Shown: one piece after another, positions 1 to 11,498 of the stretch | How the letters are laid out: each line of letters begins with the position of its first letter | Position numbering within the stretch: position 1 is the first letter of the stretch | Assembly (NCBI GenBank): GCA_009823505.1 | Contig: VZQC01013287.1 | Coordinates: 2,110,239 to 2,174,238, forward strand | Direction of reading: 5' to 3' | Source: Rhizomys pruinosus | Lineage: Eukaryota > Chordata > Mammalia > Rodentia > Spalacidae | DNA length: 64,000 nt | The notes under the pieces: model-generated | Seen by the model: only the letters and a program-made list of their open reading frames with translations | Told to the model about the DNA's origin: nothing | Databases searched by the model: none | Made by a program: the position numbers and the translations under genes

Positions 1-703
1 AACACTGGAGTCCTCTGTGAACTTCTCTAACTAACACTGGAGTCCTCTGTGAACTTCTCTAACTAACACTGGAGTCCTCTGTGAACTTCTCTAACAAACA
101 CTGGAGTCCTCTGTGAACTTCTCTAACACTTGTGTCCTCTGTGAACTTCTCTAACACTGGAGTCCTCTGTGAACTTCTCTAACTAACACTGGAGTCCTCT
201 GTGAACTTCTCCAACACTGGAGTCCTCTGTGAACTTCTCTAACACTGGAGTCCTCTGTGAACTTCTCTAACACTTGTGTCCTCTGTGAACTTCTCTAACA
301 CTGGAGTCCTCTGTGAACTTCTCTAACACTGGAGTCCTCTGTGAACTTCTCTAACACTGGTGTCCTCTGTGAACTTCTCTAACACTGGAGTCCTCTGTGA
401 ACTTCTCTAACACTGGAGTCCTCTGTGAACTTCTCTAACACTGGAGTCCTCTGTGAACTTCTCTAACACTGGAGTCCTCTGTGAACTTCTCTAACACTGG
501 AGTCCTCTGTGAACTTCTCCAACACTGGAGTCCTCTGTGAACTTCTCTAATACTTGTGTCCTCTGTGAACTTCTCTAACACTGGTGTCCTCTGTGAACTT
601 CTCCAACACTGGAGTCCTCTGTGAACTTCTCTAATACTTGTGTCCTCTGTGAACTTCTCCAACACTGGAGTCCTCTGTGAACTTCTCTAACACTGGTGTC
701 CTC
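1..703. repeat. 28-bp minisatellite, about 25 units, cut by the window start
   Basis: The unit reads AACACTGGAG followed by TCCTCTGTGAACTTCTCT. A few units near the start carry an extra AACT, giving 32 bp. Units differ mainly at one spot (GGAG, TTGT or GGTG) and at CTCT versus CTCC, so the array has an internal variant map. The minus strand reads open for 60-76 codons with a 28-residue periodicity, but that is expected for any 28-bp repeat lacking stops and is not evidence of a gene. The array ends where the last unit runs into CCCCGTTTGG. Its true left edge lies outside the window. Confidence 0.97.
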
Positions 704-984
704 TGTGCCCCGTTTGGCTTTTTCACTCTTCTTTGTACCCCAAGGCAAGAAGCAAGGCAAACGGCGACATCTGATAGTCGTTCTGATGGAAAACTGTAAG
801 CCAAATTCAGTTCACACACCTCACAACTGATACCCTTAGCCTGCGGCAGCAATTGGCCCTTTCTTAAAACTTCTACTTTGCAGGTGGATATGAAGTAAAT
901 CCAAAGGAAAGCTATGTTCTGAAAACAGAGTACCTAACTTTATTTCTGCGACTTCAGCTCCACGGGGCGGTGGCATGCTCAGTA
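704..984. other. Unique sequence, nothing recognised
   Basis: Between the minisatellite and the next SINE I see no gene, no tandem repeat and no interspersed repeat I can name. Confidence 0.5.
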
Positions 985-1177
985 TCTTTTTGCCTTTTGT
1001 GTATGTGTTTGGTGTATGTGTGTCTGTCTGTCTGTCTGTCTGTGCCCATACACATGGAGTTCAAAGGATCATTCATGGGTGTAGGTTCACTCCTACCATT
1101 GTAGGTTCTGGGGATTGAACTCAGGCTGGCAGGCTTGACAACAACTGTCTTTACCCACTGAGCCATCTCACTGGCCC
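985..1177 (-). mobile_element. Old tRNA-derived SINE (B3/B2-like), minus orientation
   Basis: Read on the minus strand, it starts with a GGGCCAGTGAGATGGCTCAG-like head and contains a GAGTTCAATCCCCAGAACC-like B box. A (GTCT)n stretch and a GTGTATGTG-rich tail follow. The divergence from the young B2 copies in this window indicates an old insertion. Confidence 0.75.
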
Positions 1178-3930
1178 AATATTTTTTATTATTATCCAAT
1201 TAACATTTATTGAGTGCTAATAGTGAGCTTATATATAACACATAAACCATTACTGTACCTGGTTTCCTGGCAGATTGTGGGAACAGCATGTTTTTGATAT
1301 CTTAGATGGCACCGAGCTCCCTATAATTTCCCAATGAAGTCAGTTGCTACTAATTTCCTGAACATCTGTGCATCAAATTCATTAAATGGCTAATGAATCC
1401 AGACATATAAGGTTCATAAAGATATTTATATCTGACATTAACAAAATGGCACTCCTGCTTTGTTCCTCTACGTGACACCCCTAAGATGATTAAGTTTGTG
1501 TCTCTGCCTGGAACCTGGAAAGGGAAGGTAAATTACTGAAGTATCAGTGGCTTCCTGTTTCCTTTGTGGCACCGAGACCCCAAGTGGTCAGTGAAAAAAA
1601 GGACAGAAAGAGGAGACGAAAGCCAGAGTTCAGTCCAAAGCGAGGCTAGGCCATAAAGACGTTTATGCTACAACCTGTGCAGATATCTCAGTGCAGGGTT
1701 TGCGTGAGTACAGTTGTCACCTCCTCTGAGTAAACACCAAGGAACCTGATTGTTGGATTGTATGGTAAGATTCTATTTCATCTTGCAAGAAAAAATTCTA
1801 CCTGCCCCCCAAAGCCATTGTGTCATTTTGGCTCTCACTAGCAATGAATACATGTTGTCATTGAATAAATGTTTGAGAAGTGAATATACTCCAGCTGATA
1901 CTGCAGTGGTAGAGACAGACATGTCATCATAAGTTTGTCCAAGCTCGTGGAGCGTTTAACACCAAGAACAAATCCCAGCGTAAACTGTGGACGCTGAGTG
2001 TAATGGGTCAATGACCGCTCAACCGAGTGACAAATGCTCTACTTGAGAGGCCCGTATTACCACAATGCGGAGGCTACGCATGTGTGGATGCAGGGGCACG
2101 TGGGAAAGTTCTGTCACTTCTGATCAGTTTTGCTGTGGACCTAAAACTGTTGTTAAAAAAAAAGAAGAAATTAAATCCTTAAAAAAAAACCCTCAGCAAA
2201 CCTAAACTGTGGGTTCTCTAAGAGTCAAGCATTAAACAAGCTGTACTCAGGACCCCCACAAGGCCCCACTGGCCCAAACTCTCACCATTGCACAGCCCAC
2301 CTCAGGGGGTCCAGGCCACGTCCACGGTTACAACATTGTAATTACAATGCTCTCTTCTTAGATGTTAAAACATTCTAGACACAACAGGAAAGACACCATT
2401 GAACATGAACTGTATTCAGAGTCAAGCACTGGGGTTCCCTTAAGTCTGATAGTCCCTGGCAAGGAACCTTGAACCTGTTCCGAGATTTCACTGGTATCTC
2501 CAGCATAGAAAGCACCTGGCGTGGAGCACACCTCCTGCCTCTTCTACCTCTACAACTTTAGAGGCTTTTTCTACTTAGAAAGAAAACACGAAGCCAACGA
2601 TTGATGCTCGTCCACAGACCTTCAGTCTGAGGCCTTGTTGATGTTATATTTGCACCCTTTAAGGAAAGGACTTCTGTCAGAGGCCTAGTAAAAAAGGTGT
2701 CCAACTTCATGTCTGCTTCCTAGTCCTCCCAGAAGTCAAAACAAAGGTTAAGTTTGGTCAGGAAAAGAAAACTAGGGAAAAAAGGCCTATTAGACAAGAT
2801 TTTGAGTGTCCTAATAGAAACAATAGATGTTTGAGGCATACTGTACAAATACTATACACATGTATTAAATGATTACATTGTAACTCACAAATATGGTTAA
2901 TTATAATACGTTGACAAAATAGTCCAAACATTACAAATAAATTTATTTTAATGTTCAAAAAAGGAAAACTCAGAGAATCCAGAACTCTGAAATGTCTTTC
3001 CATGATTGACAGAGGAACACTGCTTGGCCAGGAACATTGGAGTTATAGAGAGAGGACGCCATGTTGCCTAATGCAGACTCCTGATGATTCTCCATAGAAA
3101 GACAGGCCTTATTAAAGGGCTGTATTTTCCTTCACTCCCATCCAAAACAGTTCTGGGAAAAATCTTACATAACTTCTCTTGGAGAGATGTGAGCAAGCAT
3201 CTGCTCACACCAGGAAGGGAATAAGCAGTAGAACAAACAATTTTGCCTAAGTCTAGCTGAGTGAACCAATACATTTCTTGGGGTTCCTAACAAGAAAATG
3301 AGTGGAAGGTAACAGCCAACAAGGGCGATGATTTTACAAGCCTGCATCAATGCAGTTCCCTGCACAGCTTACAGGCTGTTCCACAGAGAGTCTACTGCAC
3401 CCAGCAATTGTGAGTCTTGTAACTCCCTGCACTTCCTGAGCTTTCTAAGTTCCCATAGCTTCCCTCCAGGAAGAAAATTTCAATTCAGAAGAAATGCAAT
3501 GGGAGACAGAGGCTGTCTCCGTCATCACAAGTCTGAACATTCTAATTGGCTGCTTCTCCTCTTAAGTACTATGCTTACAAAATGTGTTCTTCTGCTATCA
3601 TCCCAGATTAAGCTATGGAATCATGAAAATGAAGGAGGAAGGGGAAGTGGAGGGAATAGTGGTGTCACTCAGGGAGCACTGTGGCATTGTCTTCCCATGC
3701 TCCCCCACCTCCTGGAAGCCTTCCCTGTTTCCCTTCCCCCAGCCCTTCCCAGGGAAGTACAGAGCCCACCTAGAGTTCTCCAAGGCCTCAGAACTGCCTT
3801 AGGCTCAAGCCATTCACTTCATCCTTTTCTGAACTCCTAACATATTCAGCTCCCAATATAAGTCATTTTGAAATCTACGACTGCTCAGTGATGCTGCTTT
3901 TCTGCTCTCGAACTGTCATTCAAATGTTAT
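1178..3930. other. 2.75 kb of unique sequence, no gene seen
   Basis: No recognisable exon, RNA gene or young repeat. There are several AATAAA-type words and short A-runs (for example near 2155 and 2183). Short open frames occur on both strands (1750-1932 and 2758-3003, for example), with no recognisable protein similarity and no splice or promoter context. Decayed old repeats could be present but I cannot assign them. Confidence 0.45.
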
Positions 3931-3942
3931 TATTGTTGTCTT

Positions 3943-4162
3943 TTTATTTTTTTATCTTTTTTATGTGTATGAGTGTACTGTCTGCATGTAGGCAGGTGCA
4001 CCCATGTTGTACAATGCCGTGGAGGTCAGAAGAGGGTGTTGTGTTCCCATGGAACTGGAGTTAAAGATGGTTCTCAGCCACCATGTGGGTCCTGGGAATC
4101 AAACCCGGATCCTCTGCAAAAGCAGTCAGTGCTCTCAACAGCTGAGCCATCTCTCCAGCACC
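3943..4162 (-). mobile_element. B2 SINE, minus orientation, with TSD
   Basis: The antisense B2 runs from its T-rich (A-tail) end through the characteristic GTACTGTCTGCATG tail word to CATCTCTCCAGC at the head. A perfect 12-bp TSD, TATTGTTGTCTT, flanks it at 3931-3942 and 4163-4174, which fixes both insertion boundaries. Confidence 0.9.
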
Positions 4163-4174
4163 TATTGTTGTCTT

Positions 4175-4497
4175 AAATGTACAGAAATTATTGTTCTTAT
4201 TTGATTATAAATTTCTGGAAAGCAAGTGTGTCATTCACCTTGGAGTGTCCTAACACTCTAGTGAGTTGTGATAGCGAACTCTGACTGGAATAGCCATAGT
4301 ACCAATTGTATAGGAATTTTTGAGGGGAAAATAGCATTTAGAGAAGTAAATTGTGTCTGATTCAATAAATGTTACATACACAGCATGTTTTATTAATATT
4401 AGTAATATCGTATTAGGCCATAGGAAAGAATATAGGACTAGAAATTAGAAAATCCCATTTTCACTGATTAGTAGGTCTGTGAGTTCAAGAAAGCTGG
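4175..4497. other. AT-rich unique sequence
   Basis: No gene or named repeat. It leads directly into the 34-bp tandem array. Confidence 0.45.
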
Positions 4498-5412
4498 TAG
4501 AGACTGAAGGTAGCTACCCTGGTATAGCCAATAGAGACTGAAGGTAGCTACCCTGGTATAGCCAGTAGAGACTGAAGGTAGCTACCCTGGTATAGCCAAT
4601 AGAGACTGAAGGTAGCTATCCTGGTATAGCCAATAGAGACTGAAGGTAGCTACCCTGGTATAGCCAATAGAGACTGAAGGTAGCTACCCTGGTATAGCCA
4701 ATAGAGACTGAAGGTAGCTATCCTGGTATAGCCAGTAGAGACTGAAGGTAGCTACCCTGGTATAGCCAATAGAGACTGAAGGTAGCTACCCTGGTATAGC
4801 CAATAGAGACTGAAGGTAGCTACCCTGGTATAGCCAGTAGAGACTGAAGGTAGCTACCCTGGTATAGCCAGTAGAGACTGAAGGTAGCTACCCTGGTATA
4901 GCCAATAGAGACTGAAGGTAGCTACCCTGGTATAGCCAATAGAGACTGAAGGTAGCTACCCTGGTATAGCCAATAGAGACTGAAGGTAGCTACCCTGGTA
5001 TAGCCAATAGAGACTGAAGGTAGCTACCCTGGTATAGCCAATAGAGACTGAAGGTAGCTACCCTGGTATAGCCAATAGAGACTGAAGGTAGCTACCCTGG
5101 TATAGCCAATAGAGACTGAAGGTAGCTACCCTGGTATAGCCAGTAGAGACTGAAGGTAGCTACCCTGGTATAGCCAGTAGAGACTGAAGGTAGCTACCCT
5201 GGTATAGCCAGTAGGGACTGAAGGTAGCTACCCTGGTATAGCCAGTAGGGACTGAAGGTAGCTACCCTGGTATAGCCAATAGAGACTGAAGGTAGCTACC
5301 CTGGTATAGCCAGTAGGGACTGAAGGTAGCTACACTGGTATAGCCAGTAGAGACTGAAGGCAGCTACCCTGGTATAGCCAGTAAGGACTGAAGGTAGCTA
5401 CCCCAGTATAGC
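4498..5412. repeat. 34-bp minisatellite, about 27 units, with a palindrome in each unit
   Basis: The unit starts TAGAGACTGAAGGTAGCTAC and continues CCTGGTATAGCCAA, so successive units start 34 bp apart (4498, 4532 and so on). Nearly every unit contains GGTAGCTACC, a perfect 10-bp palindrome; a minority read GGTAGCTATC. Units vary at CAA/CAG and at TAGAGAC/TAGGGAC. Variants cluster at the right end (5200-5412), where units carry GGGAC, a missing C or AAGGAC, as is common for array edges. Confidence 0.97.
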
Positions 5413-5486
5413 CCAGGGGTGGGGTGCTTACCCAGCATGCACAAAGCTCTGAGTTCAGTTTCCAGCATAGAAGAAAAGAAAAGGCC
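5413..5486 (+). mobile_element. ID SINE fragment
   Basis: The stretch GGGGTGCTTACCCAGCATGC followed by ACAAAGCTCTGAGTTCAGTTTCCAGCA matches the tRNA-Ala-like core of the ID element. An A/G-rich tail follows. The 5' part is missing where it abuts the minisatellite. Confidence 0.75.
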
Positions 5487-7750
5487 AGTTAAATTTTCTG
5501 AGCTACAAACCCTTCAACCAGAAGAGCAAAGTTCATTGCCAAATTCTTGTCATTGTAAAGATCAAATAAATAATCATTAAGGTGTTACAGAAATGTATCA
5601 GTTACTGACACTTAGAATATGTGGCTTGATTTGAGGATTATGGTATCCTGTAATATGAACAGCTTGCTTGCTTTCCTTTGTGGCTAAAAGAGTACAAGCC
5701 ATATCATGTGGGCTGAGGGGGAATGGAGTACTCTGAGTTCAACAACTGGTTTATATTTAGGAGACTGTAGTTCTCTGTCTGCCTAGCGTGGTACTCTAGA
5801 TGTGTCAATGTTTACAGGGATATTTCTGTACCAGCAGAGCAACAAATCAACAAGCAACGTGTCTACCAGGTACCTCAATGTTTGACAAAACAAGTAACAC
5901 AATTAATTTTGTTAGCCCAGTTGGTGGCGATACCCACGTGCAAAAGAAAACTACAGAGCCAGATAGTACCTGCCCCTCCCAAATGCCTCCCTCAAGACAA
6001 AATATTTCTCCAGCCAAAGGACGAAGGATCCTCAACACAAGCACAATGTAAGGCTCCCTGACCATGCCATAATAAAGTTGTCACATTCATGAACGCTAAA
6101 TGCATCACTGAATAAATCACAGGACTTGTTTTTCTGATTTCCTATGGCTAAACTTACTCCTCTACCTGCAAATTATAAATGTTTATTCTTACCTTTCAGT
6201 GTCATACAATCTTAGTACTAAGTATAAAGAGTCACATGCCAGAGGCAGTCTCAGGCATGTCAGTAACACAGCTAATACTTATCTATTTATGAAGTAATTA
6301 TTTAACATTTCTATGTGCAAAAGACTGGGGGATATAAAAATGAATGGCACAGTCTAGTTATTTGATGTTACTTGTACAAACTTACTTTTGGATCTATGAA
6401 GACTCATATATTTCCTCTGTATAAACATAGTTCATAATGTTTCCATTGATGTTAACTTTGAAAATAATACATATTATTCAAGAAGTAACATGGTTAAGAT
6501 ACTTAGAATTTAGCGTTCTTGTCTTTGAAGACAGTGAAAGGCAAAAGATCATTTGGAAAAGTGACTTGACATTTTGATAGGCCTCTTCTCATTGCTCTGG
6601 TGAAAACAGGAAATATACAAGTGCACTTTCACCTGGCATAACAAAACAACCCAATAAAAAGCTAAAGTATGGTGAAGTACACAGCCTTTATGATATTCTT
6701 GAAATGACTCCACTTTTATAGAGGATGATATTCATGCCGGCAACAGCTGTAAAAAATATGGAAATGTAAAAGAAGAGAGATTAAATATGGAATGTATCTA
6801 CAGTTCCCAGAACATTAAGCCCTTAACATCTTCAAAATATGACAATCTTAGATCTTCAACACCAGGACCATGAAAGGAATTTTAACGGTGACCTGTGTCT
6901 TCACTGCTAAGATTTTAATTTTTGTTGTCTTTATAGCTTTTGTGTATATTTGCTTGATTTGCTCCATTACAGGAGTTTGCCAGTATACAACCAATAAGAC
7001 AAAAAACATTTGCAATCTGTGCTGCTGGGCAGTCCATCCTGACCTTACAGCAACAAGTGGAACCTGTTCTTTGGCCCTCACCCTCTACTTCACACAAAGA
7101 CCCGAGGCTGAGTACCAGTAATAGGGCATGCCGGCGGGACAGGCAGGGTGCCAGGTTTTAAATGTCTGCCCGTGAACATGTGGACCCGTGTGGTAGGGGC
7201 AGTCTCAAATCTGCAAGCTGTTAGGCAGCTCCACAGCCACTCCATCTGTTGCCTGTGACTGCCTCCTAGATGAGGTGCCTGCTGACGCTCTGTGCCTGCA
7301 TAGAAGGTGGAAGGGAAGGGTAAGACCCTCCAGGAGGTAGCATTTCCACAAGGATTGAGATCAGAACATCCTGGCCCAGAGAGATCCTGAGGAGTAAACT
7401 ACAGCTGTCAGCAGGCAGCAGAGTGAACGCAATGCTCGTATCGAGTAGATGGAGAGAATGGATGCAAGTTTACGCTTAGGTCCAGGGTCCAGTCCCAAGA
7501 AAAAGCAGCCAGAAGTAACAGCAGTCATGAGGTATGGGGCGGGGGGAGGGGGGGACAGTAGGAGAGTAAAAGGGTGACAAGCCAGAGGCAAAGCACCTTC
7601 CCAAGCCTGCCCTCTACCACAATTCCACAGGGCATCCTTAGAGTGATATCATCATCTCACATACATCTCATGAGTTAGCAGATAAAAGCAACCTGGTAAT
7701 TTTTTTAAATGACAGCTCCCCAAGGAGGTCCAGTTAAAAGTGGCTTCCAA

Positions 7751-7754
<4 letters not shown>
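5487..7754. other. 2.3 kb of unique sequence, no gene supported
   Basis: I see no recognised exon or young repeat. The frame at 6870-7121 (+) encodes 83 residues with a hydrophobic stretch near the start, but it has no similarity I recognise and no supporting context. A frame on the other strand covers much of the same span. Confidence 0.4.

Positions 7755-7820
<66 letters not shown>
7755..7820. repeat. (CT)33 microsatellite
   Basis: An uninterrupted CT dinucleotide run of 66 bases. The long Arg/Glu and Ser/Leu runs in open frames crossing it are artefacts of the repeat. Confidence 0.99.
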
Positions 7821-7824
<4 letters not shown>

Positions 7825-8711
7825 CAAGCAAGCACCAAAAATTCAAATGGACGGTTGACCTTACCCTAAACTGTAAAGTCAATGGATCTAGATTTTTTAA
7901 GGCAAATACCGGCCCAGCTGTGCTTGCCACCAGACCTAGTGTAAGCCCACCTGTCTGAAAGGCAGGCCCACTGGTCACCACCTGGCTCATTTAATCAGGC
8001 GACTTTCTTCTACCATGCAAGTGCTGCTTTCTAAGTCAAGGTGTTATTTTTCTTCCACATCCAATTGTTCAGCAGTGTTATTTCGTTTGTAGAAGGGGAT
8101 GTGTTTGTTTCTTTGTTTTGTTTTCTTTTGTTTTTCATAAAGCTAGGCAGGGCAGCTAACAAGAAAAGACCTGGTCAGCAAGAAGTAATGGCAGGCAGAC
8201 TTTGGAGATGCTTTTTATGACCAGGAGGGTGTTCCTTTGAAGAAATAACTATGTAAGGAAGAAACAGAAAATTCCTGGCAAGTACATCTCCTGAATATTC
8301 TAGTTTGCATGGGAATGAAGTGATCAGGAAAAGAACTAAAACCACAGCAGCATTCAAAGAAGTAACTGAAATCAAACTCCAGAAATCTCAGGAAACAGCG
8401 CTGGGCATCCATTTCCCTCCAGATACAGCTCTACAAAGAGAATCCACCTGGCTTTCCATGGACAGAAAGTAGAACCTGATGGAGAGGCCAGGTTTTGGAA
8501 AGATCAACCTTGCTAGAAACAAGAAGTAACAAATCCGCTACAGTGAACCCAATGCAAGTTGACATACTTGTCCTATGGAGCGGTGACTGAAAATACACAG
8601 CATACAAATTGAGCCATTATGCTTTTGAAAAACTAGCAATGAGCAGTGAGCAAAGTTGTACATTTTAATTACATTAAATAATTGTTTCACTATTTCATAT
8701 TAGAAAGAAAA
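7821..8711. other. Unique sequence, nothing recognised
   Basis: No gene or named repeat seen. A T-rich patch with GTTTGTTTCTTTG lies near 8105-8135. Confidence 0.4.
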
Positions 8712-8932
8712 GGGGCTGAAGAGATGACTGGGTGGTTAAGAGTAGTGGCTGCCCTTACAGAGGATTCAGGTACAGTTCCCAGCACTAACATGGTGGCTAA
8801 CAACCATCCTTAACTCCAGTTCCAGAGGATCTAACTCCCTCTTCTGACCTCTGTGGACATTGCATGACATGGGTGCACTTATATACATGCAAGTGATACA
8901 CTCATACACTAAAATAAAAATATTTTTAAATA
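8712..8932 (+). mobile_element. B2 SINE, diverged
   Basis: It begins GGGGCTGAAGAGATGACTGG, has a degraded B box (GGTACAGTTCCCAGC) and ends with ACACTAAAATAAAAAT. Substitutions throughout place it among the older B2 copies here. Confidence 0.88.
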
Positions 8933-9075
8933 TTAAAAAATTAATAGTTGTTCCAAAATTTCTTGAGGACGGAAAACATGTCAAAACATTTCATAAAATA
9001 AAATTGTTAAAAAGTAATAACCATGAAATATTCAGTCAGCAAAACTGAGAAAGTGATAGGGAAAAGAGAATAAAA

Positions 9076-9191
9076 GTATAGCCCCAACTGGCCTGGAACT
9101 TGCTATGTAGACCAGGCTTGCCTAGATTTCACAGAGATCCTCTTGCCTCTGCTTCTGAAGTGACTCTAAAGGTGTGTGCCAACATACCAGC
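9076..9191 (-). mobile_element. B1 SINE fragment, minus orientation
   Basis: It carries the antisense B1 core CTGGCCTGGAACTTGCTATG, then GTAGACCAGGCTTGCC and a degraded CCACCACGCC-type end. It is diverged. Confidence 0.8.
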
Positions 9192-9265
9192 AAAAGCATA
9201 TTAACTTTTTAAAGTTAGACTGTAACTTTCTTTTGTAAATTTTTTATTAAATCTTTATGTATTTT

Positions 9266-9415
9266 GGGGGGGGGTCTTTTTGAGACAGGGTCTCCCTGTA
9301 GCCCCATTTGTCCTGGAACTCACTCTGTAGACCAGGCTGGCCTTGAACTCACAGAGATCCACCTGCCTCTGCCTCCCAAGTGCTATGATTAAAGGCGTGC
9401 GCCACCACGCCTGGC
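9266..9415 (-). mobile_element. B1 SINE, minus orientation, with TSD
   Basis: A near-consensus antisense B1 running from GTCTTTTTGAGACAGGG to CCACCACGCCTGGC. The flanking 15-bp TSD is ATCTTTATGTATTTT at 9251-9265 and ATCTTTGTGTATTTT at 9416-9430, one mismatch apart, so this insertion is relatively young. Confidence 0.93.
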
Positions 9416-9453
9416 ATCTTTGTGTATTTTGTACAGAACATCTTAATCATCCT

Positions 9454-11498
9454 TTTTTTTCAAAGCAAATTTTTTATTGAAGCTCTGCATTTCATACAAA
9501 ATTACAAATCATATCTAGACCTGTGCCCCCTCCCTGTCCCCCCACCCCACCAGAGCTCATACATACTGCCAAACATGTTTTCCATCTTTTTTTTTCTTCC
9601 TTTGATTTTTTGTTTCTTTTTATTGTTTATATACATGCACATACATAAATATATACAAACATGCATACACATATCACCTAAGTTGGAGGATTTTCTTTCA
9701 TTTTTTTCTCGGTCTCTCTCAAAATTCTCGATGCAGAAGTTTACTGTTTCTAGCAGAAGTTCACCATTTCAGTCAGTTCCTTGACCCAGTCTTTCTGTTG
9801 TTGTTGTTGTTGTTGTTGTTATTCCTTCCAATATCCATCACTCCAAAATATGCACATATACATGCCACATATATCATAGGTTTTAGCATCTTCAGCTTAT
9901 GATTTTTTTTTCTTTATTAGGCTGAAAGATGCCATGTTTGAAAGCTCCTCCTTGGCAAGCCCAAACCACCATCAGTTCTGCCCTTGTGCTCCACACTGGG
10001 GTCTTCCCTTCCCATGGTCACCAAATGAGGTCCAGAAAACACTGTGTCCTGTCTTGATCTTCCTGTACTGGTCTCCGTGATACAGCCTGGGTAGTCCAAC
10101 AATGGCAGTCTATACTCTGAAGAGGCTGAAACCCCAGTAGTAGCTCAGTCCACAAGTTGACTGTCTCAACAATCCCCATCTAACACTGAAGGTTTGGAGG
10201 ATTCTTGGAGAGACATGAGTCTTCAGTCCATATTGGAAGGTTGAAAAGCTGTGTCTTTTCATGTCTTTGAAGGATGGCAAAAGCAGTGGCAGCCTCAGGT
10301 TTGCCAGTAAGACAGGCAAAACAACCATGCTCTTTTTTTTTTTTTTTTTACTTTTTTACTTTTTGTCTTTTTACTAAGAACTCGAGTTTTATACCCGAAG
10401 TACAATTTCTCAGGCCTTACTATTTATTTATTTCTGGTTATACTTTACTTTTGGATGTTTAAGTCCACACAGTTAGGCCAGATTAACCAAAGTTTTTGTT
10501 TTTTTGAGGTCAATTGAGGATCTGGTCCTCAGGGTCACTCAGGTGTTTTGGGGGGGAGGAAGCCCCTGGCTCCTTCTGGCTTTTCAATCACCAGTTCCAT
10601 CCACTCGAGGACAAAGTCAGGTCTTGCTAGACCAGGCTTCCCTTTTCGAAGCATGAGCAGACTTTGCTCTCTATAGACTGGACACTGGCTGAAGTCCCAT
10701 TAGTGGATCTCCAAGACCTCCCTGCACAGGAAGACTGGTGACTCACATTTGCAGGACATTTCAAAGAGATGCCCCCCATGCATAGTCCCCTGGGACTTAG
10801 TTGACCTCTGAGGGCAAGGAACAAAGTTATCCCTTAAGACCCTTGGCCAAATTGGTATGGGCATTATGTATGGTTGTTAAGCATCCAGAAAGGCTAAGTC
10901 ACACCAGCCTGATACTTTTAACTACTGTATAATATTTTAGAAAAGGCTTAGACAAAAGCTCAAGCAGCCTTGTATAAGAACTACTAAGAAACACTCCCAT
11001 AAAATAAATACTGTGGTTAGACATAATGTCATGACAAACTAGTTTTTTCTGCATTCCTTTTATCTTATATTACTCTAAAATATGCATACATATCCTTCAT
11101 CCATATACCAAGAATCCCTAACTCCTAAAATAAATGGTAGCTTAGTTCTAGAACCTGTTAAGGGATTCACAATAGAAGAGCACAGTTGTTTTCAGATCAC
11201 AAGGAATACAACATTAACGTTGCTCAGTTTGCCATACAATTAGGTAATTGGTGCTAGCATCCACAGATGAGGGATACCATTCATCGTTTGTTTTTCTGGG
11301 ACTGTGTTACTTCACTTAACATGATATCTTCTAGTTCCATCCATTTACCTGCAAAGGTCATGATGTCATCTTTCTTTACTGCTGCATAGAACTCCATTGT
11401 GTAGATGTACCACATTTTCTGTATCCACTCGTCAGTTGAGGGGCACTTGGGTTGGTTCCAGCTCTTCTCTTGTGAAGAGAGCTGTGCTTCACGTGGTC
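9454..11498 (-). mobile_element. 5'-truncated L1 with an unusually long 3'UTR, minus orientation, with TSD
   Basis: The element reads on the minus strand. The ORF2 C-terminal end lies at about 11480-11290, where the + strand shows words such as CTTTACTGCTGCATAGAACT, also found in the L1 at 36.1-37.7 kb. A 3'UTR of about 1.8 kb follows, ending in an A-tail seen as T-runs near 9454. A perfect 12-bp TSD, CTTAATCATCCT, brackets it at 9442-9453 and 11499-11510. The UTR includes a (TTG)n tract at 9796-9822 (AAC in element sense). It also includes an extra segment of about 1.2 kb, absent from other L1 ends in this window, which in element sense ends near 9916 with AATAAA and an A-run. No intact ORF2 domain remains. 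Confidence 0.88.

Noticed and set aside
435..852. Repetitive open frames with 28-residue periodicity
   Set aside because: They follow automatically from a 28-bp stop-free tandem repeat.
3328..3840. 170-codon open frame on the plus strand
   Set aside because: No recognisable domain and no splice or promoter context. Other frames overlap it and codon use looks random. Treated as chance.
6870..7121. 83-codon frame starting with a hydrophobic stretch
   Set aside because: Resembles a small secreted or membrane protein superficially, but T-rich DNA read this way gives Phe/Ile/Val runs. An opposite-strand frame covers the same bases.
7652..7990. 112-codon frame with a long Arg-Glu run
   Set aside because: Produced by the (CT)33 microsatellite.
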